A stretch of 28,444 nt of DNA, taken from positions 1 to 28,444 of the forward strand of contig JNEU01000650.1 of the NCBI GenBank assembly GCA_000697475.1, given 5' to 3'. The translations under genes were made by a program, and so were the position numbers. Origin of the DNA: Lichtheimia corymbifera B2541. Its lineage: Eukaryota > Mucoromycota > Mucoromycetes > Mucorales > Lichtheimiaceae. The notes beneath the pieces are model-generated. The model saw only the letters and a program-made list of their open reading frames with translations, had not been told where the DNA came from and did not search any database. Positions within the stretch are counted from its first letter, which is position 1. Each line of letters starts with the position of its first letter. This document shows positions 1 through 10,754 of this stretch, in pieces.

Positions 1-3000
1 AATATCAACACCAACATTGGCATTGGGAACAAAGGTAATACCCTCAGCAGCAAGCAAATTGAGACGACGATCAACCACCTTCTTGTCGAGCTTCATGTTG
101 GGGATACCATACATCAAAAGACCACCCATACGATCATTGCGATCATAGACAGTAACCAAATGACCAGCCTTGTTGAGTTGATCAGCAGCAGCTAAACCAG
201 CGGGACCAGAACCAATGATAGCAATCTTCTTGCCAGTGCGTTGTGCTGGGGGATTAGGCTTGATCCATCCTTCATCAAAACCACGATCAATAACGGCACA
301 TTCGATGCTCTTGATGGCAACAGGGGGCTCGCTTATTCCTAGAGTACAGCCGACTCACATGGAGCTGGACTGCAGGGGACGTTAGATAAGATAAAGATAT
401 ACACACATGAAATAAAAGACTTACCATACACGACCAGTGAATTCAGGGAAGTTGTTGGTCATCATGAGACGATCCAAAGCATCGCGCCAGTTGTCCTTGT
501 ACACAAGTTCGTTCCACTTGGGGATGACATTACCAATAGGACAACCGGTATCGGATTGACAGAAAGGAATACCACAATCCATACAACGAGCACCTTGTTC
601 ATGCAACTGCGATCTTGTGAGGCGGTAGTTGATTTCCTCCCAATCAGATCCACGCTTCTTGGCATTGCGATAACCTTCATTGCGACGCTTGTACTTCATG
701 AAACCTCGCACCTTATCAAGCTTAGCACGACGTTCCTGAATGGCCTTTTCATCCAAAATGCTGTCTTCAACATCTTCAACTTGAGGTTCAACAGGAGCAG
801 CAGGCTTGTGTTCGCATTTGGGCTTCTCCTCTTGCTTGCTTAGCCTTTTCCTTCTCCTCACGTTCCTTAATGAGCAAGTTGCGGTATTCGAGAGGCATGA
901 CCATAACAAACTTGGGCAAGTAGGCGTTGAAGTCCTTGAGGATACGATCAGCAATTTCAGAGCCAGTGTAGTGGCGGTGATCCTCGATCATATCACGCAA
1001 CTCGGCAATACGCTCAACGTCATTGACAGTCTCAAGAGCCACCATTTCCATGTTGACCTTTTGCTTAAAGTCACCTTGAAGATCCAAGACATAGGCAATA
1101 CCACCAGACATACCAGCGGCAAAGTTGCGACCAGTGCTACCGAGAATAACGGCACGACCACCAGTCATGTACTCACAACCGTGATCACCAACACCTTCAA
1201 CAACAGCACGAGCACCTGAATTACGGACACAGAAACGCTCAGCAGCAACACCACGGAAGAAGGCTTGACCAAAGGTAGCACCATACAAGCAGACATTGCC
1301 GATAATGACGTTTTCTTCAGACTTGAAGGTAGCATTCTTGGGAGGATAAATGGCGAGTTTACCACCGGAAAGACCCTTGCCGACATAATCATTGGAATCA
1401 CCTTCAAGTTCAAAGAAGACACCAGGAGCCAAGAATGCACCGAATGATTGACCAGCTGAACCAGTCATCTTGACGTGGATAGTATCCTCAGGCAAGCCCT
1501 TTTCACCATGACGTCTGGACACATTGTATGAAAGAGTGGTACCCAATGCACGATCGGTGTTGACGACCTCGGCTTCAATAAAGACCTTTTCCTTCTTGGT
1601 GAGAGCAGCTTCAGCTTCATCGACGAAAAAGTTGTCAAGGCGAGTATGCAAGTTGTGGCGTTGCTTGGTGACACAAACATTGGCGACACCAGGACGAAGA
1701 GAAGAAGCAGGAGTGAGGATAGGTGACAAATCAAGGTTGGCAGTCTTGAAAGTACGCAAGGACTCATTGACACGCAACTTTTCAGCATGGCCGACCATTT
1801 CATTGATAGTGCGGAAACCAAGTTGTGCCATGATGGATCGCATCTCTTCAGCAAGGTAATAGAAAAAGTTGACAACGTGCTCGGGTTCACCTTGGAACTT
1901 TTTGCGCAATTCAGGATCTTGGGTAGCAATACCAACAGGGCAAGTGTTCTAATTTTATGTGTAAGCAAATGTGTAATAGTAGAGTGGATATGCATTTACT
2001 TACCAAGTGGCACTTGCGCATCATAGTACAACCCAATGCAATCAAAGGAGTAGTAGCAAAGCCCCACTCTTCCGCACCAAGCAAACAAGCAACAACAGCA
2101 TCACGACCGGTCTTGATTTGGCCATCAGTTTGGACAATGACACGACCACGCAAATCGTTGAGCACCAGCGTTTGATGAGTCTCGGCAAGACCCAATTCCC
2201 ATGGCAAACCAGCGTACTTGATACCAGTCCAACGAGAAGCACCAGTACCACCATCATGACCAGAAATGAGGATATGATCAGCCTTGGCCTTTGCAACACC
2301 AGAAGCGACAATGCCGACACCCACTTCAGAGACAAGCTTGACAGAGACACGAGCACGTGGGTTGGAGCACTTCAAGTCATAGATGAGTTGACTCAAATCC
2401 TCGATGGAATAGATATCGTGGTGAGGAGGAGGAGAGATAAGACCGATGCCCTGTTGCATGAATGAATGATTAATACCTCTTATATCAATTGTTATATAGA
2501 TATATACTTACAGGAGTAGTCTTACGAGTGCTTGCAATCTCTTCAGATACCTTGGTACCAGCCAATTCACCACCTTCACCAGGCTTTGCACCTTGAGCCA
2601 TCTTGATTTGCAATTCATCCGAATCAGACAAGTAAAAGCTGGTGACACCAAAACGACCAGAGGCAACTTGCTTGATGGCAGAACGCATAGTATCACCATT
2701 CTCCAAGGGATTGGATCTCTCAGGCTTCTCACCACCTTCACCAGTGTTGGATTTACCACCAAGACGATTCATAGCAATAGCAAGGGATGAATGAGCTTCC
2801 ATGGAAATAGAACCATACGACATGGCACCAGTGACGAAGCGCTTGACAATGTTGGTCCATGGTTCAACTTCTTCAATGGCAACAGGCTTGGCGCTATCAA
2901 AGTCGAATTCGAGCATACCACGAAGAGTGCACTTCTTGATGGCTTCATAGGCATTGCGAGTGTAAGCATCCCAAGCATTCTGGTTCTTTTGACGCACGGC

Positions 3001-5606
3001 ATCTTGTAACTGAGCAACGCCCATAGGATCAGTCACGTGAGCCTCACCACCATCACGCCAGTGATATTCACCAGATTCAGGCAACGACAAGGGTTGAACA
3101 ATGTTGCGAGTAGGGAAACCACTTTCATGCATGGTCAAAGCATCCAATGCAAAGATGTCAAAGGTGGCACCCTTGATACGAGAAGCAGTACCAGCAAAGC
3201 AACGAGAAATGACAGTGTCATCAACACCCAAGGCTTCAAAGATCTGAGCACCCTTGTACGAGGCAAGTGTAGAGATACCCATCTTGGACATGACCTTACG
3301 AATACCATCATCGACAGCCTTCTTATAGTTGTACACCAACTTTTCGGGAGTAAGACCTTCATGGACAGCGCCTTCACGATGCAACTTGAGCATGGCTTCC
3401 ATGGCAAGATAAGGGCAAATAGCATCCACACCGTAACCAAGCAACACACAGAAATGGTGCACCTCACGAGCTTCAGCAGTTTCGACCATCAATGCAATAC
3501 GACTACGTTGCTTGTTACGCACCAAGTGATGATGGACACCACCAGCAGCAATCAAGGATGAGATAGCCACACGATCTTTGGAAACAGCACGATCGGACAA
3601 CACAACGACCTTGTATCCTTGCTCAATCACAGAGGACACCTCATTGCACACACGCTCCAAGGCACCCAAGTATCCTTGCACACCATCACCCTTGGCAAAA
3701 GTGATATCAATGGTGGCCACCTTCCACTCGGGATAAAACTGCGACATGCTCTTGACAGCGGCCAATTCCTCCATGGAAAGAATAGGCGACTTGAGTTGCA
3801 AACGATGGCATTGAGACTCATCAATCTCCAAAATGTTGCCTTCAGGACCAACAACGCACTCGAGCGACATGACAATTTGTTCACGGATAGGATCAATAGG
3901 TGGGTTGGTGACTTGAGCGAACAACTCACGGAAGTACTCATAAATCAAACGTGGTTGTTCAGACAAACAAGCAAGAGCGGCATCGTTACCCATGGAACCA
4001 AGAGCCTCTTTGCCAGTAGAAGACATGGGGACCATGATCAAGTTGAGCTGTTCAAGCGTGTAGCCAAATGCCTTGAGACGAGGATCGGTGTGAACAGTGG
4101 TTTCATCCAATTGAGCTTCGAATGGCTTGGCAGAAGCGCTCTTGGCAACAATATCTTGCAATCCAATACGTTGGTTCTTGATCCATTCGGTGAAATTGCG
4201 TTTGGCGGCAGTTTGGAGCTTGAGTTGCTTATCGTCCACAATCACACCTTCAACAGTATCAACCAACAACATACGACCAGGTTGCAAACGACCCTTGGAT
4301 ACCACGGTTTCTTGATCGATATGTACAGTGCCCACTTCAGAAGCGCAAATCATGATATCATCGGATGTCACATAGTAACGGCATGGACGCAAACCATTAC
4401 GATCGAGATTGGCACCACAGTAACGACCATCCGAGAAGGTGAAAAGAGCAGGACCATCCCATGGCTCCATCAAAGAACCAGCCCATTGGTAGAATGCCTT
4501 GAGCTCAGGTGCCATGTTCTCATTGTTTTGCCATGCCTCGGGAATCATCAACATGACAGCTTCAGGCAAAGTCAACACACCATTCACCACCAACAACTCG
4601 AGAACATTGTCGAATGCTGCAGAATCAGAACCTCCTTCTTCAATAATGGGATAAAGCAATTCAAGTTCATCACCAAAAGTGTCAGAACGCATAAGGCCTT
4701 CACGAGAGCGCATCCAATTCTTGTTGCCACGGAGTGTATTAATTTCACCTGAGAACCAAAAATATAGACATGTGAGTGAATTTGCACGTGAAAAAAGTAT
4801 ATAAATCATTTGCACTTACCATTGTGAGCACACCAACGCATAGGTTGAGCTCTGTCCCATGAAGGGAAGGTGTTGGTGGAGAAACGAGAATGGACCAAAG
4901 AAAAGTGAGTTGTGTATTGGACATTGTTGAGATCATGAAAGTACTCAAACACTTGGCGTGGAGTGAGTTGACCCTTGTAGACGATGTTTTTGTTGGACAA
5001 TGAACACACGTAGAACCACTTGGCCATGGTAAGTGTATGGGTGGCATGTTTACGCAAAACATACAACTGACGCTCAAAGTATCGTTCGTCAAAGTCCTTG
5101 GATTGATCAGCAAGCACGACAAAGGGTTGTTCAATAGCAGGCTCCTTGGACTTGGCAGCAGGACCCAAGATGGATGAATCACGTGGTACGGAACGCCAAC
5201 CGAGAACACGCAAATGAAGAGCAGTGGCCATTTCTTCAAAGACACGCTTGCTTTCAGTGACAGTTTCGGGATCACCCTTCATGAAAAGATTGCCAACAGC
5301 ATATTGTCCTTCGGCAGGCAACTCAATACCCAATTCTCGCTTGGTTTCATTGACGAAAAAGTCGTGTGGGATACCAGTCATGACACCAGCACCATCACCA
5401 TCGCGAATATCAGCACCACTGGCACCACGATGCGTCATGTTGCAAAGGATATGGCTCGAATCAGTGAGGATCTTGTGAGAACGATGACCCTTGACGTGCA
5501 CCATAAAACCGACACCACATGCATCCTTTTCAAACTCGGGATTGTACAATGCTTGCTTAGCAGGGATAGCTTCTGCCCAAGACTTGTTGACTGAAGTAGA
5601 CGACAT
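1..5606 (-). CDS. GLT1: NADH-dependent glutamate synthase (GOGAT), 3' end off the window
   Basis: Glutamate synthase makes two glutamates from glutamine and 2-oxoglutarate using NADH, FMN, FAD and Fe-S clusters. Exons read as 5606-4820, 4748-2512, 2450-2004, 1948-425 and 369-1, with introns of 71, 61, 55 and 55 nt. The chosen ATG gives a 29-residue propeptide before Cys30 (DACGVGF), the N-terminal amidotransferase nucleophile exposed by processing in this family. Further along come the FMN/2-oxoglutarate domain ([13 protein letters not shown]), the 3Fe-4S motif [12 protein letters not shown] split by the third intron, the GXGXG helix domain ([17 protein letters not shown]), and the fused small-subunit region with [16 protein letters not shown] and the nucleotide-binding [13 protein letters not shown]. 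About 1,790 of some 2,100 residues lie here. Two apparent frameshifts (831-838 and 352-353) break the frame within otherwise conserved sequence, so this is a damaged copy or an assembly with indel errors. The family call itself is secure. Confidence 0.96.
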
Positions 5607-5675
5607 GTTATATATCAAGTGGGGGGTATGTACAGAATAAATGTGTCTTTTACAAAAAAGTAGAGCCTGCTGCTT

Positions 5676-5918
5676 TGTGTGTGTGTGTGTGTGTGTGTGT
5701 GAGGAGTAGGGGGTGTTGTTGTTGATGCGCTTCAAAGAGAGAGAGAGAGAATGAAGGATGATCTATACAAGACGCAACAAGCAGCAATAAAAGTAAAAGA
5801 AGAAAAAAAAGATGGGATGCGGCACAAAAGAAGGCTGCTTTAATAGATCCGGTGTAGTCGTGTAGATGCGTGCGGTTAATGGGAGAGGACCGGGATGTTT
5901 TCATCATCATCATCATCA
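5676..5918. repeat. Simple repeats in the GLT1 5' flank
   Basis: Three microsatellites lie within 250 bases upstream of GLT1: (TG)13 at 5676-5701, an (AG) run at 5736-5750, and (TCA)6 at 5901-5918. The first begins 70 nt upstream of the start codon, so it may lie in the 5' untranslated region. Such tracts are prone to length change between strains. Confidence 0.9.
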
Positions 5919-5940
5919 GTATCACTTTCCCCCCTTTTCC

Positions 5941-6717
5941 TTATCTCGGGTGCTTTCATTAGGGCCGTGCTTTTTGATCTTTCCTTGAATCGCTTGATCA
6001 TGCTTCCGGTTTGATAATTCCCCCCATTTTCTCGTTCTTTATCTTGTTTCTCGCATAATAAATTGATTCTATGCCATTACAATGGATACATAGACAATCA
6101 TCACATTGCTTTCATTAGGGATGGCTTATCATAAAGGATTGATCAAAGGAGTGAGTCACTCGCAGGATAAAGATCACTTTCCAATTTTCTGCCCATTCGG
6201 GATTGTCCGTTATCTTGTCATCTTATCATTCACCAATTGCCAACCAGGAATGGGTGAACAGTCTTTCCATAAATCGTAGGTGACTATGATCTCCGCATCC
6301 ACCCTCTTCCGAAAAATACCTAATACGCATCGTGTGTGAATTGGATCTGCATGTCACCTCTCAATCCATTGATGCTTACTTTTGTTGATTATGTGAGTGT
6401 TGTTTGCATTCTTTTCGTTCTACTCCAAATCATGTTTCCGATTTCTCGTTTCTATATGACCTCATTATCATCGTCACCCTCCTCTTCCTAATAAAGATGA
6501 TCATAATTATCACCCACGTACACTATATATATACATGTACATGTACATGAGCATCTACGCATGTCTGCGTTATCAGTTGAGATTTCTAGCTGGTATATCA
6601 TGGCCGGTGTGCAACCCCAGCTCCACTGATAACGACCTTTATCGCAGCAATTTGATTGGCTCATGGAATCAACCCGCCCTGTCCAGCGCCTTGTCCTCGT
6701 GAAAAAAGGTGTGATAA
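5941..6717. promoter_or_regulatory. Cluster of GATA-factor sites upstream of GLT1
   Basis: At least 12 matches to the fungal GATA-factor consensus HGATAR, counting both strands, lie within 780 bp: 5941, 6012, 6039, 6126, 6210, 6223, 6465, 6507, 6570, 6627, 6639 and 6712. Chance at even base composition would give about two to three. Two neighbouring pairs (6210/6223 and 6627/6639) are spaced like cooperative sites. GATA activators of the AreA/Gln3 type govern nitrogen-source use in fungi, and glutamate synthase is a known target class in yeast. Regulation of GLT1 by such a factor is an inference. The cluster starts 335 bp upstream of the start codon. Confidence 0.5.
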
Positions 6718-6877
6718 TCAGTAATGCCATTCATATGTGCGTTTGGGTTACGCAATAGACGTCAAAAACATCCCTCTTGAGAGAAGCACATGTCACCTAT
6801 AAACAGCCGGATACTTTTACTTTTTCGATTTCCTCTTCCCTCTTTTTCCGTACAGCCCACCAACGTACGACGTCAAC

Positions 6878-7042
6878 ATGTTGCATGACAGCCAACACAA
6901 CCTCATGATGACAATGGCATTTTTAATCTTGTGTAAAGCCCAAAGCCCGATTTCAAAGATAGCAGAGAGCATGTTGTTATCTTTCCTATCATCTATGTAT
7001 GTACACGTTTACAGTACAACATGGATCACGCCACAAGGTTAA
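6878..7042 (+). CDS. Possible small gene behind a TATA-like box
   Basis: A plus-strand frame of 54 codons starts at 6878. A TATAAA at 6798-6803 is followed by a pyrimidine-rich tract (about 6814-6850), an arrangement like a compact fungal core promoter. An inverted CCAAT box (ATTGG) lies near 6654-6658. The predicted peptide (MLHDSQHNLMMTMAFLILCK and onwards) has a short hydrophobic stretch but no recognised domain. It could be the first exon of a longer gene, a noncoding transcript or chance. Only the promoter-like order of signals supports it. Confidence 0.15.
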   Translation: MLHDSQHNLMMTMAFLILCKAQSPISKIAESMLLSFLSSMYVHVYSTTWITPQG

Positions 7043-8444
7043 GAGCGCCAAAGTGGAGATGCATAATGTTTGTCGTAGGGAGGAGAATGTCCCCACCACC
7101 ATCGTCTGGTAAAGAAGCGATTCCGTAATCATCCGGGTATCCAGAAAGTAGGGATAACAATGACTAAAATGCAAAGGCGGACTCTCCTTGTTGAAGTCAT
7201 CATGGTGGGCATAGTGGTGCATCAACAAAAAGGTCCTCCACTGTAATATATTGAAAGCATTGTAATAGCCAAATCTGAATAGTGGGATCGTAAAGTAGAT
7301 GGTTGACAATAACCTTTACTTGAACTTGTTCTCATTTAGATTTACTCTTAAAGCCTTACCAACCAATCTCCAAACTACTTCGTACCACATACTGTTTTCG
7401 ATCATAGAGATATGGTACGTCACACGATCGAATGCATTGTACGCAGTCATCGACCCTTTGATCTAGATATCATCTTTCTTGCATTGAAGATGCTGTGTCC
7501 CAACAGTTTCCCTTCTTCCCTTTCTCCTTCTCCATAACCTGATGAGTGATTTGACCCTATTCCCAGTACACTCCTTGAACCTTGCAGATGATACAGTACA
7601 GATGGCCCATCGTTGACGCTAGAACTGCCTGATCAAGCTGCAGACCTTTATCAGAATCCCCTCAAATCGCAACACGGATGACGCTTTCGTGGTCATGAAA
7701 CTTGGGAAACAGTGCCACTTTATGTCTTTGGGATACGTTTATACAATGGGTGCTGTGAGGTAGCTCTAGTCTAATGCAACGCCAAAGGGGAAGAGACGAA
7801 TATAAAAAAAGCAGTGCAGATATGTGGAACGGAATGCTTTTTATTATTGTAGTTGTGAGAAGTAGGTGACTTTTAAAGGGATCTAATTGTACACCGAGTG
7901 CCGTTGCTGCTGTTGTTGTCCATGTCGATCGAGGTAGCAATGCTAATGAGGTGGCCGTTTGGAAGTGAATGAGCTGGGTGAAGGTATTCAAAAGGGGTGG
8001 GTGGGGAGAGAGAAACGAGCTGACTTTTTAATTCGATCTGCTGCTGCATGATGTGTGCAATGATCAACCAAAATGAAACGCTCCAATGTAGCATATGAAT
8101 ACCGCGTTATGATGACAATGTTATTACCGACAATGAAACAGAAAGGAAAATGGGGGGTGGGATTGGGCATGAGTTTGTGTGATAGAGAGAGAGTATATAA
8201 GAATGATGATGAACGAGTGGGACAGTAAGCATGCTAAAAGGGAGAGGGGATGGGATGATTTTTTTTTGAATGAACACCTGCGTGCGTCGGGTCAAGTAAA
8301 ATGAATGTTTGAATCTTAATACATATAAAACCACGCCAAAGAGCGAAATGAGATATGTAGGGCATAAAGAATGATGATGATAGAGGGAAAAAAACGAATG
8401 CACAAATGAGTCCTACTTGATGGCAATAAAGGGAATGTGTTTTT

Positions 8445-10754
8445 TTAAGGTTCACTCGTTTCTGCAGAGGATGATCCATCGCCCGTGTTATCACTGGTGT
8501 TGTTGTTTTGGGTTTCATTGTTATTGTCTATCCGATAATTGTGGAACATATTGGCAGCAGCTGTAGTTGTTGTAGCCATTGGGTTGACGCCAACTGCTGG
8601 ATGTTGTGGCGTTGCTGTGGGAACACTGGTTGGCACGGCAACAGGTACAGGCACTGGGATAGGAACAGCGGATGTCACGGAAGGTCGACCTGTGTCAAAG
8701 GATGCATTGATGCTGGTACGTAACACAGGAGAAGGCACCTTGTTGGATGACGCTCGTCGTGCTGCCAAAGGTGTCTGATGAGTTGCTGCTGCATGCTTTA
8801 AGGTTTTTGGAAAAGTGCGTCAGCGCATAGTGTTGGGTTAAGAGGATGAACAAAAAGAACAGAGTAGAAGTTCAAACACTCACGGCAGCCGCTTCCGCAT
8901 CTTTGATTCTTGCAAGCTCAAATAGCTGGTTGCGTTCGATCTCTGTGGCCGTTGATATCATGTTGCTGTAATCGGTGGTAAATTGGCTATAGTATGGGCT
9001 ATTCATCAGGTCTGAGGTGGTAAGCAAGCTTGGGTCAATACCCAGATTGTTGGCTAGTGACTCGACGGTCGATTGCAAATCGTCAATCTCATCCGAAATA
9101 GCCTTGACAGAACGTGTAGCTGTATCAATGGTTGCCGTTGGCGCACCTACCGGTCCCATATCTGCCAACTGTGGTTGCTCAGGTGGCAAATAGGGCATCG
9201 TTCCAAACGCAGCATCCATTGCTGAAGATCCAGGAAACGATGGAAAGAAGGGTGTGGTGTTGGATGCAGTACTTGTCCTTGAATAGTAATCATCACCATT
9301 ATTGCTTGGTTCCTTGATAGAGTCTGTTGCTGTTGTTGATGTAGATGTTGACGATATACCTGGTGTTGTGGTTGATGATTGTGCACAAGACGATCCTGGC
9401 ATGTGATAGTGAGCCTCATATAATGACAAATTGAGAGCCTTGGAAGCGGCCATCAAGAGATCGAGCTTGCTTGAATTAGGATACGCATACATACCCGCAC
9501 CATTGGTAGTAGTTGCATTTGGTTCCTGATAAAGCTTTTCTTCTTGACCTGATGATGTTGCCTGTGGAGTAGTAGTTGTAGTATTGCTGACATCCATGCC
9601 TGCGAGTGAAGCTGCTTCTTTGATAAGATTGCCTGCAGAAGAACTGCCAGCAACAGCTGCAGCGGCTGCTGCTGCTGCTGCGACTTGATAGCTGGTGGTG
9701 AGCTCAAGTAGAAGAGTAGAAAGTAATTGTTCTTGAACCTTACTTGGAGGACGATCTTTAGAAAAGACCGCCATAAGGAATTGCAATATCTTTGTAACCA
9801 CCTCTTGGTGTTGCTGATGCTTTTCTCTGGCTGCAAACGATTCTTCCCACAAGACTTGGTTGTCCTGACGTAGATTATGCAAGTCTGCACTGATGGCTGA
9901 TTGATGACGACGGATTTGTTCGATATCTTGCACAATGGTTGAAAGGCTAACTTGACTATCAGAGCCATTGCGATCACGGTTACGCTTGCGTGCAACCAAT
10001 GTCAGCAGGTCTGGGCGCCCTCGTTGAAAGTTTGGATTATTGAATTCCCAAATTTCATGCTTGGAATCGCTGATAAGCACGCCTTGTTGAATATGAGGAA
10101 TCTTGTGGAAGTCGTACATGTTGAGTTGCCGTACAAAGGATGCGAATGTATTATGCTTGTAAAAGCGTGGTAACACCACCTTTGCGAACTCTTCATGACC
10201 TTGGACTACATAGACACGTTACACTTGCCGTCAGGTGCTGCTGCTCTTATCGGATTGGATGAGAGGGAAAATAGGGTGATGATGGGGAACCAGAAGGGGC
10301 AGGACTAGTCACCCAAGGTGAAAAGGAAAAAGGTCTCATACCTATAAAAGACGTGCCATCATTCGACCAGCGAATCATGTCGTCCGTCGTAGGGTCATTC
10401 ACCATACTACATTGCATTGTGAGAATCGTCAAACCTAAACACACGTATACACGTAATAAAAAATCTTCACCTGAATAACTTGTTGAGGAACGCTGGTACG
10501 CTACGTTGAAGTGAAACCTGGTTGCCACGCATAGTAGCAGTATTCAAGCGCCTTTGCTTTTGAACAACAGCGCGTGGGATGGATGTAGAGCTATCAGTGT
10601 CATCATCATCGACAAGCGTTCGATCGGATTGTGTGCTGGGTGACGAGCTGGAAGATGGTGATGGATAAGAACGTTTTCTTCCTGAAGAACGTCGTGATGA
10701 TTGCTGCTGCAGGGATGGGCCACCGCTGGCTTTCGAGTTATCCGAGTGTGTCAT
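8445..10754 (-). CDS. HSF1: Heat-shock transcription factor
   Basis: Trimeric nuclear activator that binds alternating nGAAn repeats in heat-shock and housekeeping promoters. Exons read as 10754-10471, 10406-10342, 10205-8884 and 8774-8445 (introns 64, 136 and 109 nt), with every phase agreeing and giving 666 residues. The winged-helix DNA-binding domain begins near residue 86 (VPAFLNKLF) and spans the first three exons; its recognition helix is at about 137-152 (FASFVRQLNMYDFHKI). A hydrophobic heptad region at about 205-275 (IVQDIEQIRRHQ) is the expected trimerisation coiled coil. An alanine run, long Ser/Thr/Asn-rich stretches and a proline/valine-rich tail follow, as usual for activation regions. 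The Ser-rich, basic N-terminus (SGRKR) may aid nuclear entry. An acceptor for the last exon slightly upstream (after TTAAAG) would also stay in frame. Early-diverging fungi often have several HSF paralogues, so the symbol means family rather than strict orthology. Confidence 0.94.

Larger units (their letters stand above)
5607..8444. other. Spacer between GLT1 and the heat-shock factor gene
   Basis: This 2.8-kb stretch holds the GLT1 5' flank and the 3' flank of the heat-shock factor gene, both on the minus strand. The part nearest GLT1 has simple repeats and then the GATA-site cluster. A palindromic run of ACATGT units lies at about 6529-6549. A small open frame behind a TATA-like box is at 6798-7042. 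The remainder (about 7050-8444) shows only short open frames without recognisable protein character, and I see no gene in it. Confidence 0.6.

Noticed and set aside
340..359. A 20-nt GTGAGT...TAG intron to explain the second GLT1 frameshift
   Set aside because: Far below any workable spliceosomal intron size, and removing it would also delete the conserved cysteine region.
824..880. GTGAGG-led intron across the GLT1 linker shift
   Set aside because: The possible acceptors give the wrong phase or a length of about 30 nt and lack a pyrimidine tract; a CAAG duplication is simpler.
806..1219. Plus-strand open frames opposite GLT1, here and elsewhere in the gene
   Set aside because: Antisense shadows of conserved minus-strand exons with no splice or promoter support.
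3619..4752. Long plus-strand open frame (377 codons) opposite GLT1
   Set aside because: It lies fully antisense to a conserved GLT1 exon and its protein has no recognisable features; the biased codon use of the real gene leaves the antisense frame open.
5650..5925. Minus-strand open frame over simple repeats
   Set aside because: It consists of translated TG, AG and TCA microsatellites, upstream of the true GLT1 start.
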